Positions 9,032 to 20,859 of a stretch of DNA of 32,365 nucleotides are shown in pieces; position 1 is the stretch's first letter, and every line of letters begins with the position of its first letter. The DNA lies in the NCBI GenBank assembly GCA_018673915.1, contig JABHBK010000070.1, forward strand, positions 1-32,365. The letters run 5' to 3'. The notes beneath the pieces were generated by a model that did no database searches, was not told the origin of the DNA, and saw nothing but the letters and a program-made list of their open reading frames with translations. The position numbers and the translations under genes were made by a program. Origin of the DNA: Nitrospina sp. (GTDB lineage: Bacteria; Nitrospinota; Nitrospinia; Nitrospinales; VA-1).

Positions 9032-10165
9032 ATGAGGGATGTTAAAAATTTTGATTTTGTTATTTTTGGCGGGGGAATATTCGGCTTGTTTGCCGCCAAC
9101 CTTTTGGGGAAAAAAGGATTAAAAGTTTGCGTCGTCGAACTTGATAGTAAAGTTTTTGGCAGAGCCTCATGTATTAATCAAGCCCGAGTGCATCAAGGCT
9201 ATCATTACCCCAGAAGTCTTTCGACGGCAATAACATCGGCCAAATATTTCAACCGATTTGTTAAAGATTTTGAGGCGGCAATAAATAACAAGTTTAAGAA
9301 AATTTATGCTATATCGAATCGTAGTTCCTTTACTTCCAATCGGCAATTTTTGAGGTTTTGTGAATTCTGCCATATACCAGCAAAACCTGTTGACCCATCT
9401 CTATATTTTAATCCTAAAACAGTGGAAGGAGCTTATGAAAGTGAGGAATTTGCGTTTGATCCTGGCTTGGTGAAAGAAATTCTACTTGAAAGAAATAAAA
9501 AATTTAAAAATATAACGTATTATTTCAATGAGCAATTAACTAACACTCATGAAGATAAACCTTATTTTAATTTAGAATTTACCAGCGGCTTAAAAATTAA
9601 ATCGCAGGGAATTTTTAATTGTACTTACGCTAGTGTGAACCAAATTTTAGATTTGTTCGGATTTGATTTATTCGATATAAAATATGAAATCTGTGAGGTT
9701 GCTTTGTGTAGCGTAGATCCAAAAATGCAGAACTTAGGGATCACTATGATGGATGGGCCTTTTTTCTCAATTATGCCTTATGGAAAAAATGTCTTACACA
9801 CTCTTACCGCTGTTGAGTTTACTCCTCGAAGAACATCTGAAAATCAACTACCTCATTTTTCATGCCAGGATTCTGTTGCTGATTGTGCTCCAAATATTCT
9901 TCAAAATTGTAATACATGCCCCTCCAAACCAAAATCTTCATATAAAGATATGTGGCAACTGGCATTTAAATATTTAAAACCTGAGTTTAAGGTTGACTAC
10001 AAAGGCTCGCTATTTGCCATTAAACCTATTTTAAAGTTTTCTGAAATGGATGATTCTCGCCCAACTATTGTCCAAACCTATTCAGAAAATCCTAAATTTA
10101 TTACCGTCCTTTCTGGAAAAGCCAATGCCATCTATGAACTGGAGCAAATAACAAATGCAATATAA
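9032..10165 (+). CDS. FAD-dependent oxidoreductase, DAO-like
   Basis: A 377-residue protein with an N-terminal FAD-binding Rossmann motif, GGGIFG at residues 13-18, and an acidic strand end in VVELD. Next comes RVHQGYHYPRS near residues 52-62, seen in DAO-type flavoproteins of surface-polysaccharide loci. The C-terminal part returns to a FAD-binding fold with SGKANAIYELE. Eight or more cysteines, several near 280-297 (CQDSVADCAP, CNTCP), are unusual and might bind metal. The ATG directly follows the upstream stop and the 3' end overlaps the next gene by 11 bases, so this is an operon gene. The substrate is unknown; an amino- or deoxy-sugar intermediate is a guess. Confidence 0.75.
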   Translation: MRDVKNFDFVIFGGGIFGLFAANLLGKKGLKVCVVELDSKVFGRASCINQARVHQGYHYPRSLSTAITSAKYFNRFVKDFEAAINNKFKKIYAISNRSSFTSNRQFLRFCEFCHIPAKPVDPSLYFNPKTVEGAYESEEFAFDPGLVKEILLERNKKFKNITYYFNEQLTNTHEDKPYFNLEFTSGLKIKSQGIFNCTYASVNQILDLFGFDLFDIKYEICEVALCSVDPKMQNLGITMMDGPFFSIMPYGKNVLHTLTAVEFTPRRTSENQLPHFSCQDSVADCAPNILQNCNTCPSKPKSSYKDMWQLAFKYLKPEFKVDYKGSLFAIKPILKFSEMDDSRPTIVQTYSENPKFITVLSGKANAIYELEQITNAI

Positions 10166-11120
10166 AGAAAAGGGGTACATATCCCTAGTTTGCTACTTAA
10201 GTAATGATGCCGATGTAATAGAACCTTTCCTGCAGGAAATAATGCCTCTAATCAGGGAAACTTTCGAAAACTATCAATTGGTATTTGTGGATGATTTTTC
10301 GTCTGACAAGACTTTTGAAACAACTGTAAAAGCGTTGGAAGAAATAAATGTTCCTGGGTCCGTTCTTCGTCTATCCCAAAAACATGGAAGCGAAAGAGGC
10401 ATCCTGGCAGGATTAGATAAAGCTGTGGGAGACTTTATTATTGAATTTAGCTGCCCTGTTATAGATTTTCCTTTGAACCTTATCAGCCAGTCATTCGAAG
10501 CTATTAAATCTGGCAAAGATATTGCGGTGATTCATCCCGAAAATCCTTCAAACTTCACCACAAAATTTTATTACTTTTTATTTAACAAACTATCTTATTT
10601 GAATGAACCTCTAGCTACCGAGCGAGTTTTAGTAATGACTCGTCGAGCTTTAAATTCTATTCTTAGTATTGATGAACGGATTCGGTATAAAAAAGCTCTT
10701 TTATCTTTAGCTGGTTTTCCTAAAAAGAATATTCCTTACAAACCAACTAATAATAACTATGTTGATAAAAGATCCTTCTCAGAAAAAATATTATCTGCAT
10801 TTGAAAATTTTGCTTCCTATACCTCCATTGGATCCAGGGCTCCTATTTTCCTTTCTGCAATATTTTTAATGGTTTCAATGGTGATAGGAGTCTGGGTTAC
10901 CTACAATTATTTTTTTCTGGAAAATGTCGCTGGGGTAGGGTGGGTAAGTATAATGGGCTTTATGTCAATATCATTTTCAGGATTGTTTTTTCTGCTAGGA
11001 ATTTTAAGTGAATATGTAACTAAAATTCTCAGAGAAATTGTAAACATCCCTATTTATACTATTGGGCAGACATATACCAGTTCCAGCTCAAATGAAGAGG
11101 ATCAAACGCCCTCTCCCTAA
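10155..11120 (+). CDS. GtrB/ArnC-like membrane GT2 lacking the DxD motif
   Basis: A 321-residue protein with the layout of polyprenyl-phosphate glycosyltransferases (GtrB, ArnC, DPMS): GT-A domain to about residue 200, an amphipathic linker with SIGSRAP, and two C-terminal membrane helices (about 231-253 and 263-286). FVDDFSSDKT, SQKHGSERGILAGLDKA and ERIRYKKALLSLAGF all fit the family. At the usual DADLQDPP position, residues 99-106 read SCPVIDFP, so both metal-binding aspartates are gone. It may be a pseudo-glycosyltransferase, a partner of the GT2 two genes upstream, or an enzyme with altered metal use. It overlaps the upstream gene by 11 bases and ends the operon. Confidence 0.82.
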   Translation: MQYKEKGYISLVCYLSNDADVIEPFLQEIMPLIRETFENYQLVFVDDFSSDKTFETTVKALEEINVPGSVLRLSQKHGSERGILAGLDKAVGDFIIEFSCPVIDFPLNLISQSFEAIKSGKDIAVIHPENPSNFTTKFYYFLFNKLSYLNEPLATERVLVMTRRALNSILSIDERIRYKKALLSLAGFPKKNIPYKPTNNNYVDKRSFSEKILSAFENFASYTSIGSRAPIFLSAIFLMVSMVIGVWVTYNYFFLENVAGVGWVSIMGFMSISFSGLFFLLGILSEYVTKILREIVNIPIYTIGQTYTSSSSNEEDQTPSP

Positions 11121-11201
11121 CAATAATGAGTGGTAGTCATAGGAGGAACCATGGGGTGCTACGATCAGACGGTGCTCCTTGGTCTTCATGCCCCGAGAAG
11201 G

Positions 11202-11287
11202 TGGCGGAGGGAGTAGGATTCGAACCCACGGAACTTTCGTTCAACGGTTTTCAAGACCGCCGCCTTAAACCACTCGGCCATCCCTCC
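11202..11287 (-). tRNA. tRNA-Ser (anticodon UGA)
   Basis: Class II tRNA on the minus strand: acceptor GGAGGGA/TCCCTCC, anticodon stem GCGGT/ACCGT around loop CTTGAAA, anticodon TGA for Ser UCN codons, long variable arm, T-loop TTCGAAT, discriminator G and encoded CCA (11202-11204). It lies 79 bases downstream of serS on the same strand, so tRNA and cognate synthetase may be cotranscribed. A decayed copy is at 904-989. Confidence 0.95.
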
Positions 11288-11366
11288 TAAATATCGTGAA
11301 CCCGCTTATATTTATCTACTTGCGGGTAAAAGTCAAGCGGACTGTTCTTACCATAAACTCAAGGCG

Positions 11367-12644
11367 TTAAAACGATAATGTTTCCTGCCCATGTAAATAG
11401 GGACGCAACGCTTCCGGGACAAGCACTGTTCCATCTTCTTGCTGGTAGTTTTCTAGCAATGCGACAAATAATCTTCCGGCCGCAAGACCTGATCCGTTTA
11501 AAGTATGGACAAATTCCGGTTTACCCCCAGTACGTTTTTTACACCGTATTTGGGCACGTCGAGCCTGGTAGTCGGTAAAACTACTACAAGACGAAATTTC
11601 CCGGTAGGTATCTTGACTGGGAAGCCATACTTCCAGATCATAAGTTTTTGCGGCAGAGAAGCCTAGGTCACCGGTACACAATTCCATCACCCGGTAATGC
11701 AGGTTAAGTTTTTTTAGAATAGATTCTGCATTTTCGACCAGTTTCTCAAGCTCTGCCGGCGACTCGTCCGGATGGCTAAATTTGACCAGCTCTACTTTGT
11801 CGAATTGGTGTTGCCGAATTAATCCCTGCGTGTCTTTTCCATATGACCCCGCCTCTCGTCTAAAACAAGGCGTGTAGGCAGCATAACAGATCGGCAAGGA
11901 TTCCTCCTCCAGGATTTCATCACGATGAAAATTGGTAACAGGAACTTCAGCTGTGGGGATTAGATATAAAGGGTCATCTCGGGTGGCGAACAATTCTTCC
12001 TCAAATTTTGGCAGCTGTCCGGTACCCTGCATACTTTCTTTATTGACCAGGAAAGGGGGATACAATTCCTGGTAACCATTTTCCCGGGTTTGCACATCGA
12101 TCATGAAATTAATCAAGGCGCGTAACAGACCGGCCCCCTGACCTTTATATACAGCGAATCGAGCCCCTGAAATTTTTGCGGCTCTTTTTAAGTCGATCAG
12201 GTCAAGTTTTTCCCCGATTTCTACGTGGTTCTTTGGTTGGAATGTAAACTCGGGTTTCGTTCCCCAATTGCGCACCATTCGATTCGCGCTTTCATCATTA
12301 CCATCAGGAATAGAATCATCGGGGAGATTAGGGATTCCAAGTAGCTTTTCTTGAACCTGTTGTTCCCAGGCTTGGATTTTATCGTCTAACTCTTTTATAG
12401 ATATATTAATGGTCCGGACCTCTTCCATAATTTCGGAAGCGTCTTGACCTTTCTGTTTTAGCTGACCAACTTCTGCAGAAAGTTTCTTTTTTCTGCTTTT
12501 TAGTAATTCTGACTCCTGGAGCCCTATGCGCCGGTCTTTTTCTGGTTTAAGCAGTTCATCCAGTTCTTTAAAATCACCGCCTCGACGTTTGAGTTGGTTT
12601 TTTACCGCTTCTGGATTATCACGAATGATTTTTAAGTCGAGCAT
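11367..12644 (-). CDS. serS: Seryl-tRNA synthetase
   Basis: A 425-residue class II aminoacyl-tRNA synthetase that charges tRNA-Ser (and tRNA-Sec where present) with serine in the cytoplasm. Residues 1-110 form the long antiparallel coiled-coil arm that grips the serine tRNA variable arm (MLDLKIIRDNPEAV start, Lys/Glu-rich helices). The catalytic domain has TGQLPKFEEELF, the TAEVPVTN serine-site loop, motif 2 FRREAGSYGKDTQG and motif 3 NGSGLAAGRLFVALLENYQ. The length is normal. Its ATG overlaps the TGA of the upstream TPR lipoprotein gene by one base (TGATG-type junction), implying translational coupling. tRNA-Ser(UGA) follows downstream. Confidence 0.97.
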   Translation of the reverse strand: MLDLKIIRDNPEAVKNQLKRRGGDFKELDELLKPEKDRRIGLQESELLKSRKKKLSAEVGQLKQKGQDASEIMEEVRTINISIKELDDKIQAWEQQVQEKLLGIPNLPDDSIPDGNDESANRMVRNWGTKPEFTFQPKNHVEIGEKLDLIDLKRAAKISGARFAVYKGQGAGLLRALINFMIDVQTRENGYQELYPPFLVNKESMQGTGQLPKFEEELFATRDDPLYLIPTAEVPVTNFHRDEILEEESLPICYAAYTPCFRREAGSYGKDTQGLIRQHQFDKVELVKFSHPDESPAELEKLVENAESILKKLNLHYRVMELCTGDLGFSAAKTYDLEVWLPSQDTYREISSCSSFTDYQARRAQIRCKKRTGGKPEFVHTLNGSGLAAGRLFVALLENYQQEDGTVLVPEALRPYLHGQETLSF

Positions 12645-13420
12645 CAGTGTTGCTTTTTCATCCTTTTTTCAATGCCTACCAGTTTCATTTTGAGTATGGC
12701 GGGGTAAATATAGCGTCCTTCCAAAGCCTTGAATCTATTATAAGCATCTTGTAAATGTCCTTCTTCTTCCAGACATGAGGCGACAACAAAATCCATATCT
12801 TCTTTAAAACGACTATCTGAATATTCCAAATTAAAATGCCGGTAGTGTTCTCTCGCTTCTGGGCACCGGCCCAATGCATAAAGAATTTCGATAATTTTAA
12901 ATTTGGTTTCTTCTGCCCAAGAACTACGCGGATAATTTTCCAGCAGTATATTCAGTTCCACCAAAGCCTGTTCGTAGTTTTGTTTTTTATAGTAAATGGA
13001 AGCGATTCGGTATTGATGGTTACCATTTTCATTTTCACTTTTATAATTATTGATTAAATTTTGATATTCAATGATGGCTTGATCATAATCCTTTAAACCA
13101 AATTCAGCAATTTCAGCAATATATTTTTGGGCAGGATAACTATATTCCCCCGCGCGATTCATTTGCATGACTTCCTGAAAATATATAAGAGCCTGCGTAC
13201 TATTGTTTAAACTAAAATGATGGATTTCACCAAGGCGAAACAAGGCTTCTTCTGCTTCTGCCCCGGAAGAAAAATTTTTCAGCACCTCATTGAACATTTC
13301 GATAGCACTGTGGTTTCTACCTTGAATCCATTCTTCATTTGCTTTCTGAAGGAGAGGATCCATCTGTTCTGAGCAGGAGACAAAGAAAACCCATACCAGA
13401 AAAAATACTCTGGTCATCAT
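12644..13420 (-). CDS. TPR outer-membrane lipoprotein, BamD/CpoB-like
   Basis: About 258 residues from the ATG at 13420; an ATG at 13417 is equally possible. The frame runs to 13501, but only the shorter start puts the signal peptide at the N-terminus (MMTRVFFLVWVFFVSC, lipobox FVSC). Five or six tetratricopeptide-like helical repeats follow, with signatures such as YDQAIIEYQNLINNY and YEQALVELNILLENYP, as in BamD and YbgF/CpoB proteins, which act in outer-membrane assembly and envelope constriction. Whether this is the true BamD cannot be told. It lies between gyrA and serS in a minus-strand run and overlaps serS by one base. Confidence 0.75.
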   Translation of the reverse strand: MMTRVFFLVWVFFVSCSEQMDPLLQKANEEWIQGRNHSAIEMFNEVLKNFSSGAEAEEALFRLGEIHHFSLNNSTQALIYFQEVMQMNRAGEYSYPAQKYIAEIAEFGLKDYDQAIIEYQNLINNYKSENENGNHQYRIASIYYKKQNYEQALVELNILLENYPRSSWAEETKFKIIEILYALGRCPEAREHYRHFNLEYSDSRFKEDMDFVVASCLEEEGHLQDAYNRFKALEGRYIYPAILKMKLVGIEKRMKKQH

Positions 13421-13514
13421 TTGGGTTTTAATCAAACCGTTTTCATATGAGCTGGATTGTATTGAAATGAGATTTCCAGATATCCGGGGGTTCACATCCA
13501 TAAACAGGAAAGTT

Positions 13515-15932
13515 TTATTCGACCAGTTTTTCTATGCTAACAACCTGATTGCCTTCCCCAATACCAACCAAACGAACTCCTTGGGTATTTCGGCCTATTA
13601 ATGATATTTCGTTAACTCGCATGCGTACAATATTTCCATCTGAGGTGATGACCAGGAGTTGGTCAGATTCATCCACCTGTTGCACACCCACCACAGTTCC
13701 TATTTTTTCATTGCAACGGATAGTCATTACACCCAAACCGCCCCGACCCTGTACTGGATACTCTTCCATTTGAGTTCTCTTGCCATAACCCCGAGAAGTT
13801 ACAGTGAGGAGTTTGTTTCCGGGGTGGACTATTTCCGCTCCAACCACCTCATCCTCTTTTTTAAGACGGATACCACGAACTCCCCGACCTGTACGGCCAA
13901 TGGGGCGCACTTCTTTTTCAGAAAAGCGAATGGAAAATCCTTTTGCGGTGGCAAGCAATATATCGCTTTCACCATCACATAGTTCGGCGCCTATAACCCT
14001 GTCTCCCTCATCTATCGTTAACCCAATAATACCTCCCTGACGAGGTTTGCTATAAGCCATTAAGGAGGTCTTTTTAACGATGCCTCGTTCAGTAGCAATC
14101 ATTACAAACTTATCTTCTTCAAATTCCCTGACAGAAAGAATGCTGGCAATGGATTCACCGGGCTGAAGCCGTAAAAGATTGGCAATGGATTTTCCTTTGG
14201 CGATCCTGCTCACATCTGGAATAGAGAAAACCCTCAACCAGTGAATTTTACCTGTGCTGGTGAACACTAGAAGGTGGCTCAGTGTTGAGGCAATGAAAAG
14301 TTTTTCGACCACATCTTCTTCCTTAAGATTCATGCCTCGAATTCCTTTTCCCCCTCTTCTTTGAGCCCGGTAATTATCAACGGTTTGTCGTTTAATATAA
14401 CCGCTCCGGGTATAAACAACGACTACGTCTTCATCGGCGATGAGGTCTTCTATGTCTATATCACCTTCATCTGTATCAACAATTTCTGTTCTACGCTCAT
14501 TGCTATATTTATTTCTAATTTCCGTCAACTCTTCCTTGATGATATTGAGCTTAACTTCTTCATGGGCGAGGATATTCAAAAGTTCTTTAATGCGGTTTCG
14601 TGTTTCTTCGAGGTCTTCAATAATTTTTTGTCGCTCTAGGCCCGTGAGACGTTGTAGCCGCATTTCAAGAATGGCTTTGGCTTGAATTTCTGACAACCCG
14701 AACTCGGTCATCAGTCCATCACGTGCAGTAGCCGGGTCCTCTGCGTTGCGGATAAGCTGGACCACTGCATCCAGGTTATCAAGAGCCGTAGCTAATCCTT
14801 CAAGAATATGTTCCTTCTCGCGAGCCTTTTTTAAGTCAAACTCAGTCCTCCGAGTCACTACTTCTTTGCGAAACAAAATGAAATAGTGCAAGAACTCTTT
14901 CAAGTTCAGAATTCTGGGTTGCTGATTCACCAAGGCCAAAAGAATGACGCCGAAAGTATCCTGAAGCTGGGTATTTTTATAAATAGAATTTAAAACAACC
15001 TGACCCATAACACCCTTTTTTAATTCCACCACAACACGGATACCATCTCGATCAGACTCGTCTCTCAGATCCGAAATTCCTTCCAATCGCTTATCTCTCA
15101 CCAATTCGGCAATTTTTTCTACCAGCTTGGCCTTATTAACTTGATAGGGTAGCTCGTTGATGATGATCCGCTCCCGGTCTCCTTTTTCCATTGGTTCAAT
15201 TTCAGCCCGCCCACGAACCCGAATTATCCCTCGACCTGTTCGATAAGCAGACCTAATTCCATTTCTTCCCAGTATTACACCTCGAGTGGGGAAATCAGGT
15301 CCTGGAACGATCTCGATAAGGTCTTCCACTGAACAATCGGGGTTTTCAATAACGTAGATTGCAGAATCTATGACCTCGCTCAAGTTATGCGGAGGAATAT
15401 TGGTCGCCATTCCCACGGCAATTCCAGACGAGCCATTTACTAGTAAGTTTGGAAAACTTGCCGGCAAGACGGAAGGTTCTTCCAAAGAATCATCATAGTT
15501 AGGAATAAATTGAACGGTATCTTTTTCTAAATCCCGGAGCAGTTCAGCGGTGATTTCTTCCATTCTAATTTCTGTGTAACGCATCGCCGCAGCGGAATCC
15601 CCATCAATCGAACCAAAGTTTCCCTGACCATCAACAAGGGGATATCTTAAAGAAAACTCCTGCGCCATGCGGACGATGGTGTCATAAATCGCTTGGTCAC
15701 CATGCGGATGATACTTACCCATTACATCACCAACTATACGAGCAGATTTTTTGTAGGGCTTGTTGGAGACATTTCCGGTTTCATGCATCGCAAAGAGTGC
15801 GCGTCGGTGAACAGGCTTTAAACCATCCCGAACATCGGGTAAAGCGCGACCAATGATTACGCTCATTGCGTAATCAAGGTACGAGCTTTTCATCTCATCA
15901 TCTATATTGATCTGGTCAATCGTTTCCGGCAT
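13515..15932 (-). CDS. gyrA: DNA gyrase subunit A
   Basis: An 805-residue subunit that cuts and rejoins DNA in the A2B2 gyrase, adding negative supercoils. The N-terminal winged-helix domain carries catalytic Tyr119 in AAMRYTE. The quinolone region is [10 protein letters not shown]: Gln80 stands where E. coli has Ser83, while Asp84 (E. coli Asp87) is kept. The GyrA box QRRGGKG in the C-terminal domain marks it as GyrA rather than ParC. Repeated blades such as [12 protein letters not shown] and [10 protein letters not shown] form the DNA-wrapping pinwheel. AAAGG 8 bases before the ATG is a fair ribosome site. It lies downstream of gyrB on the same strand. Confidence 0.97.
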   Translation of the reverse strand: MPETIDQINIDDEMKSSYLDYAMSVIIGRALPDVRDGLKPVHRRALFAMHETGNVSNKPYKKSARIVGDVMGKYHPHGDQAIYDTIVRMAQEFSLRYPLVDGQGNFGSIDGDSAAAMRYTEIRMEEITAELLRDLEKDTVQFIPNYDDSLEEPSVLPASFPNLLVNGSSGIAVGMATNIPPHNLSEVIDSAIYVIENPDCSVEDLIEIVPGPDFPTRGVILGRNGIRSAYRTGRGIIRVRGRAEIEPMEKGDRERIIINELPYQVNKAKLVEKIAELVRDKRLEGISDLRDESDRDGIRVVVELKKGVMGQVVLNSIYKNTQLQDTFGVILLALVNQQPRILNLKEFLHYFILFRKEVVTRRTEFDLKKAREKEHILEGLATALDNLDAVVQLIRNAEDPATARDGLMTEFGLSEIQAKAILEMRLQRLTGLERQKIIEDLEETRNRIKELLNILAHEEVKLNIIKEELTEIRNKYSNERRTEIVDTDEGDIDIEDLIADEDVVVVYTRSGYIKRQTVDNYRAQRRGGKGIRGMNLKEEDVVEKLFIASTLSHLLVFTSTGKIHWLRVFSIPDVSRIAKGKSIANLLRLQPGESIASILSVREFEEDKFVMIATERGIVKKTSLMAYSKPRQGGIIGLTIDEGDRVIGAELCDGESDILLATAKGFSIRFSEKEVRPIGRTGRGVRGIRLKKEDEVVGAEIVHPGNKLLTVTSRGYGKRTQMEEYPVQGRGGLGVMTIRCNEKIGTVVGVQQVDESDQLLVITSDGNIVRMRVNEISLIGRNTQGVRLVGIGEGNQVVSIEKLVE

Positions 15933-16054
15933 TCAAATACCTTTCTATACAATATTTTCCAAATTGACCGGGCTTCGTCAGGAGGAGTTATGTTATTTCT
16001 AAAATCTTGAGTCTGTTGTGTATCTTCATCGGTCCTTACACCTCGGTGGCAAGG

Positions 16055-18889
<2,835 letters not shown>

Positions 18890-20242
18890 TTATCCTTTTT
18901 CAATATGCTCGATAATCTCTTGAATAGATGCCTTTAGGTCATTGTTTTCTTTAATTAAACCGGATATCTTTTTATAAGAGAAAATCACAGTTGTGTGATC
19001 TTTACCACCAAACTGGCGACCTATCTCTGGGAGCGAGGATTTGGTGTGCTCCCGGCACAAAAACATAGCTATTTGCCGTGGAACAGAAATGTCGCGGGTG
19101 CGTCTCTTAGATTTGATATCAGAGACCTTAATATCGTAATACTTGGCGACAGATTTCATTATATTTGTGATAGTAAAGTGCTTGTTTTTATCTAGAGTAA
19201 AGTCTTTTAATACTTCTTTAGTTAATTCTAGATCGAGTTCTTGGTGGGTGAAGGAGGAAAAGGCAATTACTCGAAGCAAAAACCCCTCTAGCTCACGAAT
19301 GTTGGATTTTATATTACTAGCAATAAAGATGGCGACATCTTGAGGAATGGTTTTTTGGTGAATATCAGCTTTCTTGTATAAAATCGCTACTTTTGTTTCC
19401 AAATCAGGGGGGTTGATATCAGCGACCAAGCCAGACTCAAACCGAGACCTCAATCGTTCTTCCATGTTATGAATGTCTTTGGGGTACCGATCGCTGGAAA
19501 TTACCAACTGCTTGTGTGACTCGTAAAGGGCGTTAAAAGTATAAAAGAACTCTTCCTGGGTCCTCTCCTTCCCCGCAATGAACTGAATATCATCGACCAA
19601 AAGCACGTCTAATGGTCGATACCGCTTGCGGAAAAAAGGCATCTTGTCCTTTTTAATGGACTCAATGAGGTCAACGGTAAAACTTTCAGCAGAAATATAT
19701 CGAACTCGGGATCCAGGGTTGTTTTCACAAATTTTATTGCCAATGGCATGCAACAGATGGGTTTTACCTAACCCAACCGATCCATATAAAAATAAAGGGT
19801 TATAAGCTAATGCGGGGTGGGTGGAAATGGCCAAAGCAGCCGCATGAGCAAACTGATTGCTCGTTCCAACCACAAAATTAGAAAAATTATATTTTGGGTT
19901 TAGAGAGGATAAATCCCCGGGAAATAAGTTTTGATTCGGTTCAATAACCGAAACTTCTTTCAGTTCATTATTTGGTTCCAATTGGGCATGTTTTTCGGGT
20001 TCAATGCAGAAATCAACAAGAATTGGTTTTTCTGTTACTGACATTAAGGTAGATTCGATGAGATCTCGGTAGTTCTCAATAAGGCATTTTCTATAAAACT
20101 GATTTGGAACCGCAATGGTTATTAGACCACCATCTAAAGTTCTCGGATAGGTAGGGGAAAACCAAGTAGAGTAGTTTTCGGGCAGTATCTGCCCTTCAAT
20201 TTTTTCTAGACATCTTTTCCAAAGAGTTTCTTTGGCTTCCAT
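18890..20242 (-). CDS. dnaA: Chromosomal replication initiator DnaA
   Basis: A 450-residue AAA+ ATPase that binds DnaA boxes and opens oriC. The frame is open to 20404, but DnaA proteins begin at domain I, and METLW-like MEAKETLWKRCLEKIEG at 20242 fits; the upstream 54 codons look unrelated. Domain III has Walker A GSVGLGKTHLLHAIG and Walker B DVLLVDDIQFIAGKE, then SSDRYPKDI and an arginine finger in RLRSRFESGL. Domain IV has the DNA-binding signature GGKDHTTVIFSYKKI. The length is typical. It leads a minus-strand dnaA-gyrB-gyrA series; dnaN and recF, often between dnaA and gyrB, are absent. Confidence 0.96.
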   Translation of the reverse strand: MEAKETLWKRCLEKIEGQILPENYSTWFSPTYPRTLDGGLITIAVPNQFYRKCLIENYRDLIESTLMSVTEKPILVDFCIEPEKHAQLEPNNELKEVSVIEPNQNLFPGDLSSLNPKYNFSNFVVGTSNQFAHAAALAISTHPALAYNPLFLYGSVGLGKTHLLHAIGNKICENNPGSRVRYISAESFTVDLIESIKKDKMPFFRKRYRPLDVLLVDDIQFIAGKERTQEEFFYTFNALYESHKQLVISSDRYPKDIHNMEERLRSRFESGLVADINPPDLETKVAILYKKADIHQKTIPQDVAIFIASNIKSNIRELEGFLLRVIAFSSFTHQELDLELTKEVLKDFTLDKNKHFTITNIMKSVAKYYDIKVSDIKSKRRTRDISVPRQIAMFLCREHTKSSLPEIGRQFGGKDHTTVIFSYKKISGLIKENNDLKASIQEIIEHIEKG

Positions 20243-20561
20243 AGTTTTTGGAACCAAACAATGAGTTATAAGGGGGAGATTGGCGTCCAATATATAAAAT
20301 ACGTGTCTTAATAGCAACTGCAAAAAACTTAAAAAAGTCCAAAGCTCTTCAACCCCCATGTTAACAAAAGTTTTCCAAGCAGGTTTTTTTGCCTGTCTGT
20401 CCAAAAAAGAATTATTCTTTGAAGTATCTTCCCCTACTTAATTTTTAAATGATAAAAAACATGTAATTCCAATAGGTTGGAAGAATAGAACCTTGTCCTC
20501 AATTACATAGTTAAGAAGCTTTACTTTGAAGTCTTTATAATTTGCAGAACTTAGCTTATAA

Positions 20562-20600
20562 AAGGTTTTTTGGGCCCCAGTTTTATTTTAGCCCAACCTT
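20562..20600. repeat. Imperfect inverted repeat
   Basis: AAGGTT-TTTT-GGGC on the left pairs with GCCCAACCTT on the right (20591-20600), leaving four extra T on the left arm and about 15 bases of loop. It is one of several hairpins upstream of dnaA; its role is unknown. Confidence 0.4.
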
Positions 20601-20650
20601 ACTTAATTTCTTTTTAATCCTTTAGTGCACAGGGCTTTTGCCCACATCTT

Positions 20651-20687
20651 AATAAAATGTAAAACCTTTGGTTTTTGACATTTTATT
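20651..20687. repeat. 16-bp inverted repeat upstream of dnaA
   Basis: AATAAAATGT (20651-20660) is the exact reverse complement of ACATTTTATT (20678-20687), and AAAACC (20661-20666) of GGTTTT (20670-20675). The loop is TTT and the only flaw is a two-base TG bulge. No T-run typical of a terminator follows on either strand, so it may be a protein-binding site, an origin element or a leader hairpin of dnaA. Confidence 0.6.
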
Positions 20688-20859
20688 ATGAGTTTGTTCA
20701 TTATTAATAGTCTTCTGTAGGATTCGTTGAGTGTCTTTTCTTTTGATAAGGTTTAACTGGTAAAAGTTTTGAGTACCAATTTGATCATTTTGGATATGAT
20801 GGCTAAAACCTAATGGGAAGTTAAGATATGGCTTGTAAAGGTAGAAAACAAGATTGCTT

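Larger units (their letters stand above)
904..11287. other. Candidate tRNA-Ser-flanked genomic island
   Basis: The decayed tRNA-Ser(UGA) at 904-989 and the intact one at 11202-11287 are direct repeats in the same orientation. The roughly 10.2 kb between them lies on the 3' side of the intact tRNA, where tRNA-targeted islands insert. The content is accessory and surface-related: GT-C-like protein, two radical SAM proteins, sugar-type oxidoreductases and glycosyltransferases, in visibly AT-rich DNA. Against this, I see no integrase, transposase or phage gene, and the repeat covers the whole tRNA rather than only its 3' part. An old tandem duplication later split by insertion is the main alternative. 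Confidence 0.45.

Noticed and set aside
990..11201. Integrase, transposase or IS ends inside the candidate island
   Set aside because: Looked for and not found on either strand; the island claim rests only on the direct repeats, gene content and composition.
15988..16029. 13-residue ORF in the gyrB-gyrA spacer with AAGGA before its ATG
   Set aside because: Too short to support, with no sign of a leader peptide (no codon run or attenuator hairpin).
20243..20404. N-terminal extension of dnaA
   Set aside because: Open in frame, but not DnaA-like, begins with TTG, and the domain I start at 20242 fits the family.
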